From positions 5,241,501 to 5,305,500 of the forward strand of contig NZ_CP021744.1 in NCBI RefSeq assembly GCF_002192455.1: a stretch of DNA of 64,000 bases, in the 5' to 3' direction. Origin of the DNA: Streptomyces albireticuli. Its GTDB lineage: Bacteria > Actinomycetota > Actinomycetes > Streptomycetales > Streptomycetaceae. Shown here one piece after another: positions 36,927 to 47,037 of this stretch. The notes beneath the pieces are model-generated. The model saw nothing but the letters and a program-made list of their open reading frames with translations. It did no database searches and had not been told where the DNA came from. The position numbers were made by a program, and so were the translations under genes. Position 1 is the stretch's first letter. Every line of letters begins with the position of its first letter.

Positions 36927-36976
36927 CCGTAAGGACGACACCGGCAGGAACCAAAGTGCCGGTGTCGTCCTTACGG
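36927..36976. terminator. Bidirectional terminator between RNase Z-like and HAD genes
   Basis: Perfect 20-bp stem (36927-36946 with 36957-36976) with a 10-nt loop, centred in the gap between convergent genes. Symmetry and position indicate it stops transcripts from both sides. Confidence 0.9.
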
Positions 36977-37004
36977 CGGCCGTCTCAGGGGGCCTCACGG
37001 CTCC

Positions 37005-37790
37005 TTACGGCAGGTAGTACATCGGGTTCGGCAGCTTGTACGTCCGGTCGGCGTAGCCGCCCTGGAGGTCGCTGTACTGGTCGCCGAAGTTGGCCACGAT
37101 GTCGTAGCCCTGGGACTCGATGTGCTTGCGGGTGCCCGCCTTGTACTCGACCGTCGTGCAGGTGGCACCGCACGGCAGGTAGGCCGGCGGGGTCTTCTTG
37201 TTCTTCAGGAAGAAGTGCGCGGGGTCGGCGGCCGGCTTGTAGCCGACGTTCTTGAGGTTGCGCACGCTCCAGTCGCGCTGGTGCTCGCCGCGCCCGGTCA
37301 CGTAGAAGACCGTCACACCCTTGGACTGGGCCCAGTTGACCAGCTCGGGCATGCCGAAGACCGCCGCCATGTCGGTGGACTTCAGATAGGCGTCCTGCGA
37401 CTCGGGCGTGAAGTGGAAGCCCTGCTGGAGCTCGTAGTGGTAGGTGAGCAGCGTGGTGTCGTCCAGGTCGAGGACGATGGCGGGCTTGGTCTTGGTGTGC
37501 TTGCTGTTGCGCACCGCCCGGTCGATCTGGGCCTTGGCCTTCTTCTCGATGCCCGCGACCTGCTTGGCGTAGTTGCTGTCCGGCGAGGCGTAGTGCTGGC
37601 CCGCCTTGTCGACGGTGTCGCCGTAGTAGGCCTTGATCTTCTCCTGGACCTGCGCGAGGTTCGGGATCTCCTTGTCCGTGCGCGGCGCGGAGTGGTCGGC
37701 CGAGGCCGCACCCGCCGCGTAGAGGCCGGCGCCGGCGGCGAGGGCCGCGGTCACGGCGGCGATACGGATGCGGTTGCGCTTCGAGGGCAC
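37005..37790 (-). CDS. Secreted HAD-superfamily acid phosphatase (class B / IIIB type)
   Basis: 261 residues from GTG 37790 with an AGGAG ribosome-binding site. The upstream in-frame start lacks one. The N-terminal signal peptide (about 4-30) contains RIRIAAVTAALAAGAGLYAA and ends near ASA-DH. The HAD motif I is VLDLDDTTL, motif II Thr is in FYVTGRGEHQ, and later Lys/Asp residues lie in NFGDQYSDL. This is the DDDD/acid phosphatase fold of the HAD IIIB family, which removes phosphate from nucleotides or sugar phosphates outside the cell. Confidence 0.88.
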   Translation of the reverse strand: MPSKRNRIRIAAVTAALAAGAGLYAAGAASADHSAPRTDKEIPNLAQVQEKIKAYYGDTVDKAGQHYASPDSNYAKQVAGIEKKAKAQIDRAVRNSKHTKTKPAIVLDLDDTTLLTYHYELQQGFHFTPESQDAYLKSTDMAAVFGMPELVNWAQSKGVTVFYVTGRGEHQRDWSVRNLKNVGYKPAADPAHFFLKNKKTPPAYLPCGATCTTVEYKAGTRKHIESQGYDIVANFGDQYSDLQGGYADRTYKLPNPMYYLP

Positions 37791-38021
37791 GTCAAACTCC
37801 TGGGTCACACGACGGGTGCAGCGCGAAGCTAGAAGGGCCGGACCTGCCCGGTCAACGACGGACGTCACAGCGGCGCCCCATGAGTAGGTCAAGAAAACCG
37901 CAGGTGGGAAGGGTCGGCGCAGGTCACGCCCCCTGGGCGGGGCCGCAGCCTGCGCCTTCGCCCGCGCCGCGCGGGGGCCCGCACCCGTGGCGTCGCACGG
38001 TCCCGCGCGGCCCCCGGCCCG

Positions 38022-39359
38022 CTACACCGGGAGCGGATACGCCTCGGACCGTGCCAGGATCCGGGCCGCCACCGCGGGGGAGTCGACCAGCGGGTGCAGC
38101 GCCAGCGCCCGCAGCGCCGCGCTCCGGTCGCCCAGCACGGCCGCGTCGATGGCCGCCCGCTCGACCGCCTTGAGCTGGAGCATCAGCCCGAGCTGGTCCT
38201 CCCGCAGCGGCGCGCACGGCAGCGGCCGGGCGCCCTTGGCGCTCACCTCGCACACCGTCTCGATGATCGCCTTGGAGTCCAGCGCGGGCACCGTCGTGCC
38301 GTTGGGGACGTTCAGGACGAGCCGGGTCCGCTCGTCCCCCGAGATCGCCCGCATCAGGGCGAGCGCCACCCGCTCGTAGCCGCCGCCGTCCAGGTCGCAG
38401 GAGTCCCGCTGCCAGCCGCCGCTCGCCGCCCGGCTCTCGGCCATGTACGTCTCCTCGCGGCGGCGCCGGGTCCGCTCCCACAGCTCGTACGCCTTGTCGA
38501 GCGCGGCGGCGGCCGTCGTGAAGAACTGGCCCTGCTGCTGGTCGAGGAACTCGCCCCGGGTCTCCACCGAGTCCAGCACGGAGCGCAGGGTCTCCCGGCG
38601 GAAGTAGTAGTAGTGCAGGTACTCGTTGGGCAGGGCGCCCAGCGCCTGGAGCCACTCCGGGCCGAAGAGCTTGCCCTCCTCGAAGGAGAGCAGCGCCTTC
38701 TCGTCGCCCAGCAGCCCCGGCAGCAGCTCCCGGCCGTCGAGCGTCAACGACCGCAGCCACCCGAGGTGGTTGAGGCCCACGTAGTCGAAGCGCACCTCGT
38801 CCGGATCGGCGTGCACCGCCCGTGCCGCGCGCCTCACCAGCCCCACGGGTGAATCGCAGATGCCGATCACCCGTTCACCCAGGACGGTCTCCATGGCCTC
38901 CGTCACCATCCCCGCGGGGTTGGTGAAGTTGATGACCCAGGCGTCCGGGGCGAGTGCCGCGACCCGCCGGGCGATGTCCACCGCCACCGGGATCGTCCGC
39001 AGCCCGTAGAGCACCCCGCCCGCGCCCACCGTCTCCTGGCCCAGGACCCGCTCGCCCAGCGGAATCCTTTCATCGCGCACGCGTCCCGCCGTGCCGCCCA
39101 CCCGGATCGCGGAGAACACGAAGTCGGCGCCGCGCAGCGCCTCGTCCAGGTCTCTCGCGACCCGCACGACCGGCGCGCCGGGCACGCCGGCCGCCTGCGC
39201 GGACAGCACGGACTCGATCACCTTCAGCCGGATGGGGTCGGTGTCGTACAGGACGAGCTCGGTGCACCGGCCCGGCGCGTCGCGCCGCGCGTCGTCCAAC
39301 AGGGCCCGATGCACAAGAGGAACCCGGAATCCGCCACCGCCGAGAATCGTCAGCCTCAT
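38022..39359 (-). CDS. Glycoside hydrolase family 4 (6-phospho-beta-glucosidase type)
   Basis: 445 residues. The N-terminal Rossmann motif LTILGGGGFRVPLVHRAL binds NAD, FTNPAGM and GICDSPVG carry the metal-binding Cys, and YVGLNHLGW the metal His, as in GH4 enzymes, which cleave phosphorylated glycosides by an NAD/Mn2+ oxidation-elimination route. It is divergent from a PfkB sugar kinase across 71 bp, suggesting joint control and use of a glycoside or phosphoglycoside. No PTS genes are adjacent. The 231-bp gap downstream (37791-38021) shows no gene. Confidence 0.92.
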   Translation of the reverse strand: MRLTILGGGGFRVPLVHRALLDDARRDAPGRCTELVLYDTDPIRLKVIESVLSAQAAGVPGAPVVRVARDLDEALRGADFVFSAIRVGGTAGRVRDERIPLGERVLGQETVGAGGVLYGLRTIPVAVDIARRVAALAPDAWVINFTNPAGMVTEAMETVLGERVIGICDSPVGLVRRAARAVHADPDEVRFDYVGLNHLGWLRSLTLDGRELLPGLLGDEKALLSFEEGKLFGPEWLQALGALPNEYLHYYYFRRETLRSVLDSVETRGEFLDQQQGQFFTTAAAALDKAYELWERTRRRREETYMAESRAASGGWQRDSCDLDGGGYERVALALMRAISGDERTRLVLNVPNGTTVPALDSKAIIETVCEVSAKGARPLPCAPLREDQLGLMLQLKAVERAAIDAAVLGDRSAALRALALHPLVDSPAVAARILARSEAYPLPV

Positions 39360-39430
39360 GGAACGGAACGTATCGCAGCATCGGGCAGACTGTCCGGACC
39401 CGCATCCCCTGAGAGGAGCAGCGAGCGAGC

Positions 39431-40600
39431 ATGACGATCTATTCGCCTCATGCGGTGCCGCCGTCGGCCTTCCGAGGAGAGCGCTTCCCGGGGCCCGCGG
39501 ACCCCGAGGGCCGCTCCGGCCCGGCGCCCGTCCTCGACCCCCTCGCCGAGGTCCGCAGGGAGGGTGACCCGGAGACCGACGTCTATCTGACCGGCACCGT
39601 CTTCCTCGACATCATCTTCACCGGCCTGGACTCCGCCCCCGTGCGCGGCACCGAGTCCTGGGCCCGCGGCATGGGCTCCAGCCCCGGCGGCGTCGCCAAC
39701 ATGGCCACCGCCCTCGCCCGCCTCGGCCTGCGCACCTCGCTCGCCGCCGCCTTCGGCGACGACATGTACGGCGAGTACTGCTGGGACGCCCTCTCGCGCG
39801 GCGAGGGCATCGACCTCGGCCTCTCCCGCACCGTCCCCGGCTGGCACTCCCCGGTCACCGTCTCCATGGCCTACGAGGGCGAGCGCACGATGGTCTCCCA
39901 CGGCCACGAGGCCCCGCCCCCCGAGGAGCCGGCCCCCGAGTGCCCGCCCCCGGCCCGCGCCTGCGTGGCCCTGCTCGTGCCCGGCCGCGAGGAGGAGTGG
40001 ATCGCCACCGCCGCCCGCCGGGGCAGCCGGGTCTTCGCCGACGTCGGCTGGGACGAGACCGGCCGCTGGGACCCCGCCGACCTCGCCGACCTGGAGCACT
40101 GCGAGGCCTTCCTGCCCAACGCCGAGGAGGCCATGCGCTACACCCGCACGGACTGCCCGCGCGCCGCCGCCCGCGCCCTGGCCGAGAAGGTGCCGCTCGC
40201 CGTCGTCACCATGGGCGAGAAGGGCGCCTTCGCCGTCGACAGCCGCACCGGCGAGAGCGCCGAGGTGCCCGCCATCGGCGTCGAGGCGCTCGATCCCACC
40301 GGCGCCGGCGACGTCTTCGTCGCGGGCTTCGTCACCGGCACCCTCGCCGGGTGGCCGCTCGCCGACCGGCTCGCCTTCGCGGGACTCACCGCCGCCCTGT
40401 CCGTGCAGGAGTTCGGGGGGTCACTCTCCGCACCCGGCTGGGTGGAGGTCGCCGCCTGGTGGAAGCACGTGCGGTCCTACGACGACCAGGCCCCGGCCAC
40501 GCTGCGCCGCTACGGCTTCCTCGACGGCCTGCTGCCCGCCGCCGCCCGGCCCTGGCCGCTGCGCCGCGCCGTGCCCACGCTGGGCTTCCGCCAGCCGTAA
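39431..40600 (+). CDS. PfkB-family carbohydrate kinase
   Basis: 389 residues, ATG 39431 with a GAGGAGC ribosome-binding site. A 50-residue leader precedes the kinase core. GGVANMATALARLGL and the C-terminal signature DPTGAGDVFVAGF (with catalytic Asp) define the ribokinase/PfkB fold. It phosphorylates a sugar or nucleoside at the ATP-Mg site. The neighbouring GH4 gene suggests the sugar is released from a glycoside. The exact substrate is not determinable. Confidence 0.9.
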   Translation: MTIYSPHAVPPSAFRGERFPGPADPEGRSGPAPVLDPLAEVRREGDPETDVYLTGTVFLDIIFTGLDSAPVRGTESWARGMGSSPGGVANMATALARLGLRTSLAAAFGDDMYGEYCWDALSRGEGIDLGLSRTVPGWHSPVTVSMAYEGERTMVSHGHEAPPPEEPAPECPPPARACVALLVPGREEEWIATAARRGSRVFADVGWDETGRWDPADLADLEHCEAFLPNAEEAMRYTRTDCPRAAARALAEKVPLAVVTMGEKGAFAVDSRTGESAEVPAIGVEALDPTGAGDVFVAGFVTGTLAGWPLADRLAFAGLTAALSVQEFGGSLSAPGWVEVAAWWKHVRSYDDQAPATLRRYGFLDGLLPAAARPWPLRRAVPTLGFRQP

Positions 40601-40720
40601 AACCCCTCGGGCCCGGCGGCGGACCGTCGTACCCTTGACGTGCAAGGTCAGCGGACGAGATTGCGGCCCGGCGACACGGGCCGGACCGAGAACCGGACGC
40701 AGTGAGACACGGAAAGAGGG

Positions 40721-41737
<1,017 letters not shown>

Positions 41738-41767
41738 TCCCCCCAGAAGCGAGAAGACCCGCGAACC

Positions 41768-42265
41768 ATGGCCATCGACGTCAACAACGAATCCGGCACG
41801 GACATCGACGAGCAGGCGGTCCTCGACGTCGCCCGCTACGCCCTGGCCCGGATGCGCATCCACCCCCTCTCCGAACTCTCGGTCATCGTGGTCGACGAGG
41901 AGGCCATGGAGCAGCTCCACATCCAGTGGATGGACCTCCCCGGTCCGACCGACGTGATGTCCTTCCCCATGGACGAGCTGCGCCCGCCGGCCAAGGACGA
42001 CGACGAGCCGCCGCAGGGCCTGCTCGGTGACATCGTCCTGTGCCCGGAGGTCGCGAAGAAGCAGGGCGAGGAGGCCCCCACGGGCCACTCCATGGACGAG
42101 GAGCTCCAGCTCCTCACCGTCCACGGCATCCTCCACCTGCTCGGCTACGACCACGAGGAGCCCGACGAGAAGGCCGAGATGTTCGGCCTCCAGGCCGCGA
42201 TCGTCGACGGCTGGCGCGCCGAGCGCGGGATCGAGGGGCCCTCCCCGGCTCCCACGATCACGTGA
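41768..42265 (+). CDS. ybeY: Endoribonuclease YbeY
   Basis: 165 residues. The zinc motif [11 protein letters not shown] (H-x3-H-x5-H) near residue 120 is the YbeY signature. LGDIVLC and DVMSFPMD are other conserved blocks. It processes 16S rRNA 3' ends and degrades defective ribosomes with YbeZ. The stop overlaps the next GTG (GTGA). Confidence 0.96.
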   Translation: MAIDVNNESGTDIDEQAVLDVARYALARMRIHPLSELSVIVVDEEAMEQLHIQWMDLPGPTDVMSFPMDELRPPAKDDDEPPQGLLGDIVLCPEVAKKQGEEAPTGHSMDEELQLLTVHGILHLLGYDHEEPDEKAEMFGLQAAIVDGWRAERGIEGPSPAPTIT

Positions 42266-44046
42266 CCGGGCAGCTCATCGCCGTAGCGGTCCTGCTGCTC
42301 GTCGTCGCCTGGCTCGCCGCCTGCGCCGAGACGGGCCTCGCCCGGACCACCCGCTTCCGGGCCGAGGAGGCCGTGCGGTCCGGGCGGCGCGGCAGCGCCA
42401 AGCTGATGGCCGTCGCGGCCGACCCGACCCGCTATCTCAATGTCGCGCTGCTCGTGCGCGTCGCCTGCGAGATGGCGGCCGGAGTCGTCGTCACCTACGT
42501 CTGCCTGCGCGAGTTCGACACCACCTGGCAGGCGCTGACCGTCGCCATCGCGGTGATGGTCCTCGTCAGCTATGTGGCCGTCGGGGTCTCCCCGCGCACC
42601 ATCGGCCGCCAGCACCCGCTGAACACCGCGACCGCCGCGGCGTACGTCCTGCTGCCCCTGGCCCGGATCATGGGCCCGGTGCCGCAGCTGCTGATCCTCA
42701 TCGGCAACGCCCTCACCCCCGGCAAGGGCTTCCGCAAGGGCCCCTTCGCCTCCGAGGCGGAGCTGCGGGCCATGGTCGACCTGGCCGAGAAGGAGTCGCT
42801 GATCGAGGACGACGAGCGCCGCATGGTGCACTCCGTCTTCGAGCTCGGCGACACGCTCGTACGCGAGGTGATGGTGCCCCGCACCGACCTCGTGGTCATC
42901 GAGCGGGGCAAGACGATCCGGCAGGCGCTGACGCTGGCGCTGCGCTCCGGCTTCTCCCGCATCCCGGTGACCGGCGAGAGCGAGGACGACATCGTCGGCA
43001 TCGTCTATCTGAAGGACCTGGTCCGGAAGACCCACATCAGCCGTGGCGCCGAGTCCGAGCTGGTCTCGACGGCGATGCGGCCCGCGGTCTTCGTGCCGGA
43101 CACCAAGAACGCGGGCGACCTGCTGCGCGAGATGCAGCAGCAGCGCACCCACTGCGCGGTCGTCATCGACGAGTACGGCGGCACGGCCGGCATCGTCACG
43201 ATCGAGGACATCCTCGAGGAGATCGTCGGCGAGATCACGGACGAGTACGACCGCGAACTGCCCCCCGTCGAGGAGCTCGGCGACGGCCGCTACCGCGTCA
43301 CGGCCCGCCTCGACATCGGCGACCTGGGCCAGTTGTACGGCCTGGAGGAGTTCGACGACGAGGACGTCGAGACCGTCGGCGGCCTGCTGGCCAAGTCGCT
43401 CGGCCGGGTCCCGATCGCGGGGGCCACGGCGACGGTGGATCTGGCGGCGTACGGGCTGGCGGACGCGGTGCTTTCGGGATTGCGGCTCACGGCGGAGTCG
43501 GCGGCGGGGCGTCGGAACCGGATTGTGACGGTGCTGGTGGAGCCGTTGCCGACGGAGTCGGCGGGCGCGGGGGCGGACCGGCGTAGGGGGTGGGCCCTGC
43601 GGGCGGCTTTGTCCCCGCCCCGCCCCTTCCCGGACCGGGGGCAAGCCCCCGGGCCCCCTTTTCCGCGCTCCGTGCGGTGCCCTCAAACGCCGGACGGGCT
43701 GAATTTCGCCCGGTTCCGGGCAACGATTCAGCCCGTCCGGGGGCACCTCCCAGCGGTAGCCGGGGGAGTTCGAGGACCGGGGTCCGGGGCGGAGCCCCGC
43801 ACGCGGCGGAGCCGCACATCGGATGCGGCGGGAAGGGGCGGGGCCGGGGAAAGAACCCCGCCGCTCAGGCCCGCCGCCGCAACCCCGCCGCGACGGCCAC
43901 GGCAACCACCGCCACCACCACCGCATCCACCCCGAGCCCCAACCGCACCCCACCCAGCGTCGCCGACGCGAACGAGGACCCCCCGTCCCGCAGCGCGGAA
44001 ACCCGCGCCGACGACACCGCGCTCAGCAGCGGAATCCCCACCGTGA
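42262..44046 (+). CDS. CBS-domain membrane protein (CNNM/CorC, hemolysin family) with read-through tail
   Basis: GTG 42262 overlaps the ybeY TGA. The N-terminal membrane module (DUF21/CNNM, about 1-150) has four hydrophobic segments. A CBS pair follows (about 200-330; [19 protein letters not shown]), then the CorC/HlyC C-terminal domain (about 350-430; [16 protein letters not shown]) ending near 43560. A normal protein would be about 440 residues, but no stop follows. The frame runs through mosaic repeat copy C and 182 nt antisense into the MFS gene, giving 594 residues with a Pro/Arg-rich tail. Family members are proposed Mg2+/Co2+ transporters. The tail is probably an insertion artefact of evolution. 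Confidence 0.85.
   Translation: MTGQLIAVAVLLLVVAWLAACAETGLARTTRFRAEEAVRSGRRGSAKLMAVAADPTRYLNVALLVRVACEMAAGVVVTYVCLREFDTTWQALTVAIAVMVLVSYVAVGVSPRTIGRQHPLNTATAAAYVLLPLARIMGPVPQLLILIGNALTPGKGFRKGPFASEAELRAMVDLAEKESLIEDDERRMVHSVFELGDTLVREVMVPRTDLVVIERGKTIRQALTLALRSGFSRIPVTGESEDDIVGIVYLKDLVRKTHISRGAESELVSTAMRPAVFVPDTKNAGDLLREMQQQRTHCAVVIDEYGGTAGIVTIEDILEEIVGEITDEYDRELPPVEELGDGRYRVTARLDIGDLGQLYGLEEFDDEDVETVGGLLAKSLGRVPIAGATATVDLAAYGLADAVLSGLRLTAESAAGRRNRIVTVLVEPLPTESAGAGADRRRGWALRAALSPPRPFPDRGQAPGPPFPRSVRCPQTPDGLNFARFRATIQPVRGHLPAVAGGVRGPGSGAEPRTRRSRTSDAAGRGGAGERTPPLRPAAATPPRRPRQPPPPPPHPPRAPTAPHPASPTRTRTPRPAARKPAPTTPRSAAESPP
43605..43860. repeat. Mosaic intergenic repeat, copy C
   Basis: About 256 bp. 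The left end ctttgtccccgccccgcccc and right end ggggcggggccggggaaag are inverted repeats. Its outer arms are inverted relative to copy A (the cggatgtgcggc block is at the right end here), while the central gccggacgggctgaa and cccagcggtagccg blocks keep the same orientation. It overlaps the 3' end of the CBS-protein reading frame. Confidence 0.8.
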
Positions 44047-45337
44047 TCCCGATCTGCTGAGAGCTGGTCACCAGACCCGTCGCCAGCCCCTGTTCCCCGT
44101 CGGGCAGACCCGACGTGGCGGTGACGCCGTAGGACACGATCGCCCACAGGTGGCCCACGCAGGCCAGCGTGGCGGCGGTCATGGCCAGCCACGCGCCGCC
44201 GGAGCCGAGGCCGATGCCGAGGAGCGCGGCGGTGAAGACGGCCTGGACGGCCAGTCCGGCGACGAGCGTGTTGCGGGCGCCGACGCGGGCGATGACCTTG
44301 GGTGCGGTGAGGCCGGCGACGGCGGCGAAGACGCCCTGGACGCCGAAGACCAGACCGGTGCGGAAGGCCGAGAGCTCCAGCACCTCCTGGAGGTAGAGGG
44401 TGAGCAGGAAGACGACCGTGCTCATCATCGCGAACGTGGTCAGACCGGCCAGGTTCCCCCAGGCGACCGGGCGCCGGCGCAGCATCGGCAGGGAGACGAG
44501 GGGCTCGGCGGTCCGGGACTCCACGACCACGAAGGCGACGAGCAGCCCGACGCCGGCGACGAGCGTGCAGAGGACGTCCACGCCGCCGAAGCCGCGCTGG
44601 GCCGCCGTCGACAGGGCGTAGATCAGGGCCAGCAGGCCACCGGTGACGGTCACGGCGCCGGGGACGTCGACCCGGGGCCGCCCGGGGTGCCGGGACTCGG
44701 TCAGCAGGCCCGGCGCGACGGCCAGGATGGCGACGCCCGCCACGGCCAGCAGGCCCATCGTGGAGCGCCAGCCGAGGGAGTCGGTCATGACGCCGCCGAG
44801 CACCATGCCGATGGTGAAGCCCAGGGAGAGCAGGGTGCCGCTGATGCCGAGCGCCCGCTCGCGCCGGGGGCCTTCGGTGAAGGTCGTGGTCAGCAGGGAC
44901 ATGCCCGTCGGCACGATGGCGGCGGCGCCCAGCCCCTGGAGGGCGCGGCCCGCGAGGAAGACGGCCGGGTTCCAGGCGAGCGTGGCGAGCACGGAGGCCA
45001 CGGTGAACAGGGCGAGCCCGGAGAGGAAGAGCCGGCGGCGCCCGTGGAGGTCGGCGATCCGGCCGAAGAGCAGCAGGAAGCCGCCGGAGGGCAGCGCGAA
45101 CGCGGTCACGGCCCACTGGAGGTCGGCCTGGCCCATGCCGAGGTCGTCACCGAGGACGGGCAGCGCGACGTTCAGGATCGAGAAGTCGAGCGCGACGATG
45201 AACTGCGCGGCGCACAGCACCAGCAGGATCAGCTTCTCGCGGCCGGACATCCCGGCCGCTTCGGCGGCAACGGGAGACGAGGAGGAGGAAACAGGGGGAA
45301 CAAGGGGAGCTGAGGCAGGGGAGGTGTCGATCGCCAT
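43865..45337 (-). CDS. MFS drug-efflux transporter, DHA2 (14-TMS) type
   Basis: 490 residues from ATG 45337 (GAGGGTGG ribosome-binding site; GTG 45346 is too close to it). About 14 hydrophobic segments are present. The motif A region is GRIADLHGRRRLFLSG, motif D1 is LDFSILNVALPVLG, and the antiporter motif C is LSLGFTIGMVLGG. It is a proton-coupled exporter of drug-like molecules. It is divergent from the XRE regulator at 45421, which probably controls it. Its last 182 nt are overlapped antisense by the extended CBS-protein frame. Confidence 0.93.
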   Translation of the reverse strand: MAIDTSPASAPLVPPVSSSSSPVAAEAAGMSGREKLILLVLCAAQFIVALDFSILNVALPVLGDDLGMGQADLQWAVTAFALPSGGFLLLFGRIADLHGRRRLFLSGLALFTVASVLATLAWNPAVFLAGRALQGLGAAAIVPTGMSLLTTTFTEGPRRERALGISGTLLSLGFTIGMVLGGVMTDSLGWRSTMGLLAVAGVAILAVAPGLLTESRHPGRPRVDVPGAVTVTGGLLALIYALSTAAQRGFGGVDVLCTLVAGVGLLVAFVVVESRTAEPLVSLPMLRRRPVAWGNLAGLTTFAMMSTVVFLLTLYLQEVLELSAFRTGLVFGVQGVFAAVAGLTAPKVIARVGARNTLVAGLAVQAVFTAALLGIGLGSGGAWLAMTAATLACVGHLWAIVSYGVTATSGLPDGEQGLATGLVTSSQQIGITVGIPLLSAVSSARVSALRDGGSSFASATLGGVRLGLGVDAVVVAVVAVAVAAGLRRRA

Positions 45338-45385
45338 GGTCACCACCCTCGGACGCCCGGAATACGCATGGGGAGACAGTGCTTA

Positions 45386-45405
45386 TGGTGGTGCCCGTAC
45401 CACCA
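45386..45405. promoter_or_regulatory. Inverted repeat, candidate operator between MFS and XRE genes
   Basis: Perfect 7-6-7 palindrome (TGGTGGT-gcccgt-ACCACCA) in the 83-bp divergent promoter region, 16 bp before the regulator start. It is a good candidate for binding by the XRE regulator and joint control of both genes. Confidence 0.55.
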
Positions 45406-45420
45406 GGCGAGGGGGAGCCG

Positions 45421-46329
45421 TTGAGTGTCAGCCGGACCGAAGAGCGGGCGGTGCCGGAGCCGCGCGGCGGGAAGTCGCGCCGTCGTCAGGAGCTCAGGGA
45501 GTTCCTGATGAGCCGTCGGGCGCGGGTGAGCCCCGGCGAGGCCGGGCTGCCGGACGGCGGCGCCCGCCGCCGCACCCCGGGCCTGCGCCGCGAGGAGGTC
45601 GCGGTCCTGGCCGGTGTGGGCGCCTCCTGGTACCAGTGGCTGGAGCAGGGGCGTGACATCACCGTCTCCCCGCAGGTCCTCGACGCGGTCGCGCGCGTGC
45701 TGCGGATGGACGGCCCGGAGCGCCGCCACCTGTACGTGCTGGCCGGGCTGAACCCACCGCAGCCGGAGTCCGCGGAGGACCCGGAGTACCTGTGCGAGGG
45801 GCTGCACCGGCTCATCGACGGCTGGATGCCCAACCCGGCGCACATCATGGATCCGTACTGGAACCTGGTCGCCCAGAACGAGTCGGCCGGTCTGGTGCTC
45901 GGCTTCCGCCCGGACGTGAAGCAGAACTGCCTGGTCAACTTCTTCACCGACCCCGTCTACCGCGCCCGCGCCACCAACTGGGACGAGAACGCCCGGCGCC
46001 TCGTCGCGCAGTACCGCGCCGCCTGCTCGGAGCGCCCCGACGACGAGGGCTTCCAGGAGGTCGTGGCGGAGGTGTCGGCCGGGAGCCCCGAGTTCGTCGA
46101 GATGTGGGCGCGCGGCGACGTCCAGCCCGCCGGCCAGCTCGTGAAGGAGTTCGACCACCCGCTCGTCGGCACGCTCTACCTGGAGAGCACCCAGCTGCGC
46201 GTACCGGCCCGGCCGGACCTGGTGATCGTGCTGCACAACCCGGTGCCGGAGTCGGGCACGGCGGCGAAGGTGGCGTGGCTGAACTCGCCGGAGGGGCGGC
46301 GGGGCGGGATGCTCTCGGTGGCGGGCTGA
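45421..46329 (+). CDS. XRE-family regulator, MmyB-like
   Basis: 302 residues from TTG 45421, chosen for its GAGGGGGAG ribosome-binding site. The N-terminal HTH (about 10-85) includes RRRTPGLRREEVAVLAGVGASWY and VSPQVLDAVARVL, and a MmyB-like ligand-binding domain follows (WMPNPAHIMDPYWNLVAQNE ... YRARATNWDENARRLVAQYR). MmyB-type regulators often control adjacent exporter or antibiotic genes. Here the divergent MFS pump is the obvious target. The stop lies inside the first unit of the downstream tandem repeat. Confidence 0.9.
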   Translation: MSVSRTEERAVPEPRGGKSRRRQELREFLMSRRARVSPGEAGLPDGGARRRTPGLRREEVAVLAGVGASWYQWLEQGRDITVSPQVLDAVARVLRMDGPERRHLYVLAGLNPPQPESAEDPEYLCEGLHRLIDGWMPNPAHIMDPYWNLVAQNESAGLVLGFRPDVKQNCLVNFFTDPVYRARATNWDENARRLVAQYRAACSERPDDEGFQEVVAEVSAGSPEFVEMWARGDVQPAGQLVKEFDHPLVGTLYLESTQLRVPARPDLVIVLHNPVPESGTAAKVAWLNSPEGRRGGMLSVAG

Positions 46330-46567
46330 GGCCGTTCGCGGGCGTCTGGGCCCGTGGAGAAGGGTTGGGAGGCCTCCGTGGGGGTGGCCGCCTGGAGCAC
46401 CTCCACGGGCTGAGGCCATCTGCGGCCACCTGGGCCCGTGGAGAACGGTTGGGAGGCCCCGTGGGGGCCCGCCCGGAGCACCTTCACGGGCTGAGGCCGT
46501 CCGTGGCCGCCGTGGCCCGTGGAGAACGCTCGGGCGGCTTCTCCCGGGGCGCCTGCCCGGAGCACCG
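46323..46567 (+). repeat. Three tandem 80-84-bp repeats, each a hairpin
   Basis: Units 46323-46406, 46407-46487 and 46488-46567 start gggctgaggcc and include ggcccgtggag near the left and ctccacgggct at the right, which pair. The array lies 3' of the MmyB gene (its stop is in unit 1) and may form a multi-hairpin terminator or a stable RNA. The rest of the gap to 46681 shows only the promoter of the next gene. Confidence 0.85.
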
Positions 46568-46681
46568 CCGCCACCGCCCCTCCCTCCCCGCCCGCGGCGG
46601 CGCTGCGGGCCGGGCGGGCGCTCTCCACCTCCCGATAACCCTCCCTCCCCGCGCGCGGCGGCGCTGCATATGCTCGCCGCT

Positions 46682-47032
46682 ATGACGGAGACGACACTGG
46701 ACCCCGAAGACCGCAAGATCATCACGCTGGCCCGTTCCACGCGGGCCCGCAACGGCGTCCCCGAGGGCGCCGCCGTGCGTGACGAGACGGGCCGGACGTA
46801 CGTCGCCGGGACCGTCGCTCTCGACTCCCTCCACCTCTCCGCCCTCCGCACGGCCGTCGCCATGGCCGTGGCCAGCGGCGCGAAGTCCCTGGAGGCCGCC
46901 GCCGTCGTCTCCGAGGCGGAGACCCTGCCGGACGAGGACCGCGCCGCCGTACGGGACCTCGGCGGCCCCGCCACGCCCGTCCTGCTCGCGGGCCCCGACG
47001 GCACCGTGCGCACCACGCTCCCGGCGGGCTGA
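46682..47032 (+). CDS. Cytidine deaminase-like protein lacking the catalytic zinc motifs
   Basis: 116 residues from ATG 46682 (TATGCT ending 7 nt upstream, no ribosome-binding site). It aligns by eye with Streptomyces proteins annotated cytidine deaminase beside era: LARSTRARNGVPEGAAV, TYVAGTV and LSALRTAVAMAVASGAKSL. The H/C-A-E and P-C-x-x-C zinc motifs of real deaminases are absent: no His/Cys-Ala-Glu and no paired Cys. Catalytic deamination is therefore unlikely. A structural or regulatory role is possible. Confidence 0.7.
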   Translation: MTETTLDPEDRKIITLARSTRARNGVPEGAAVRDETGRTYVAGTVALDSLHLSALRTAVAMAVASGAKSLEAAAVVSEAETLPDEDRAAVRDLGGPATPVLLAGPDGTVRTTLPAG

Positions 47033-47037
47033 GCGCC

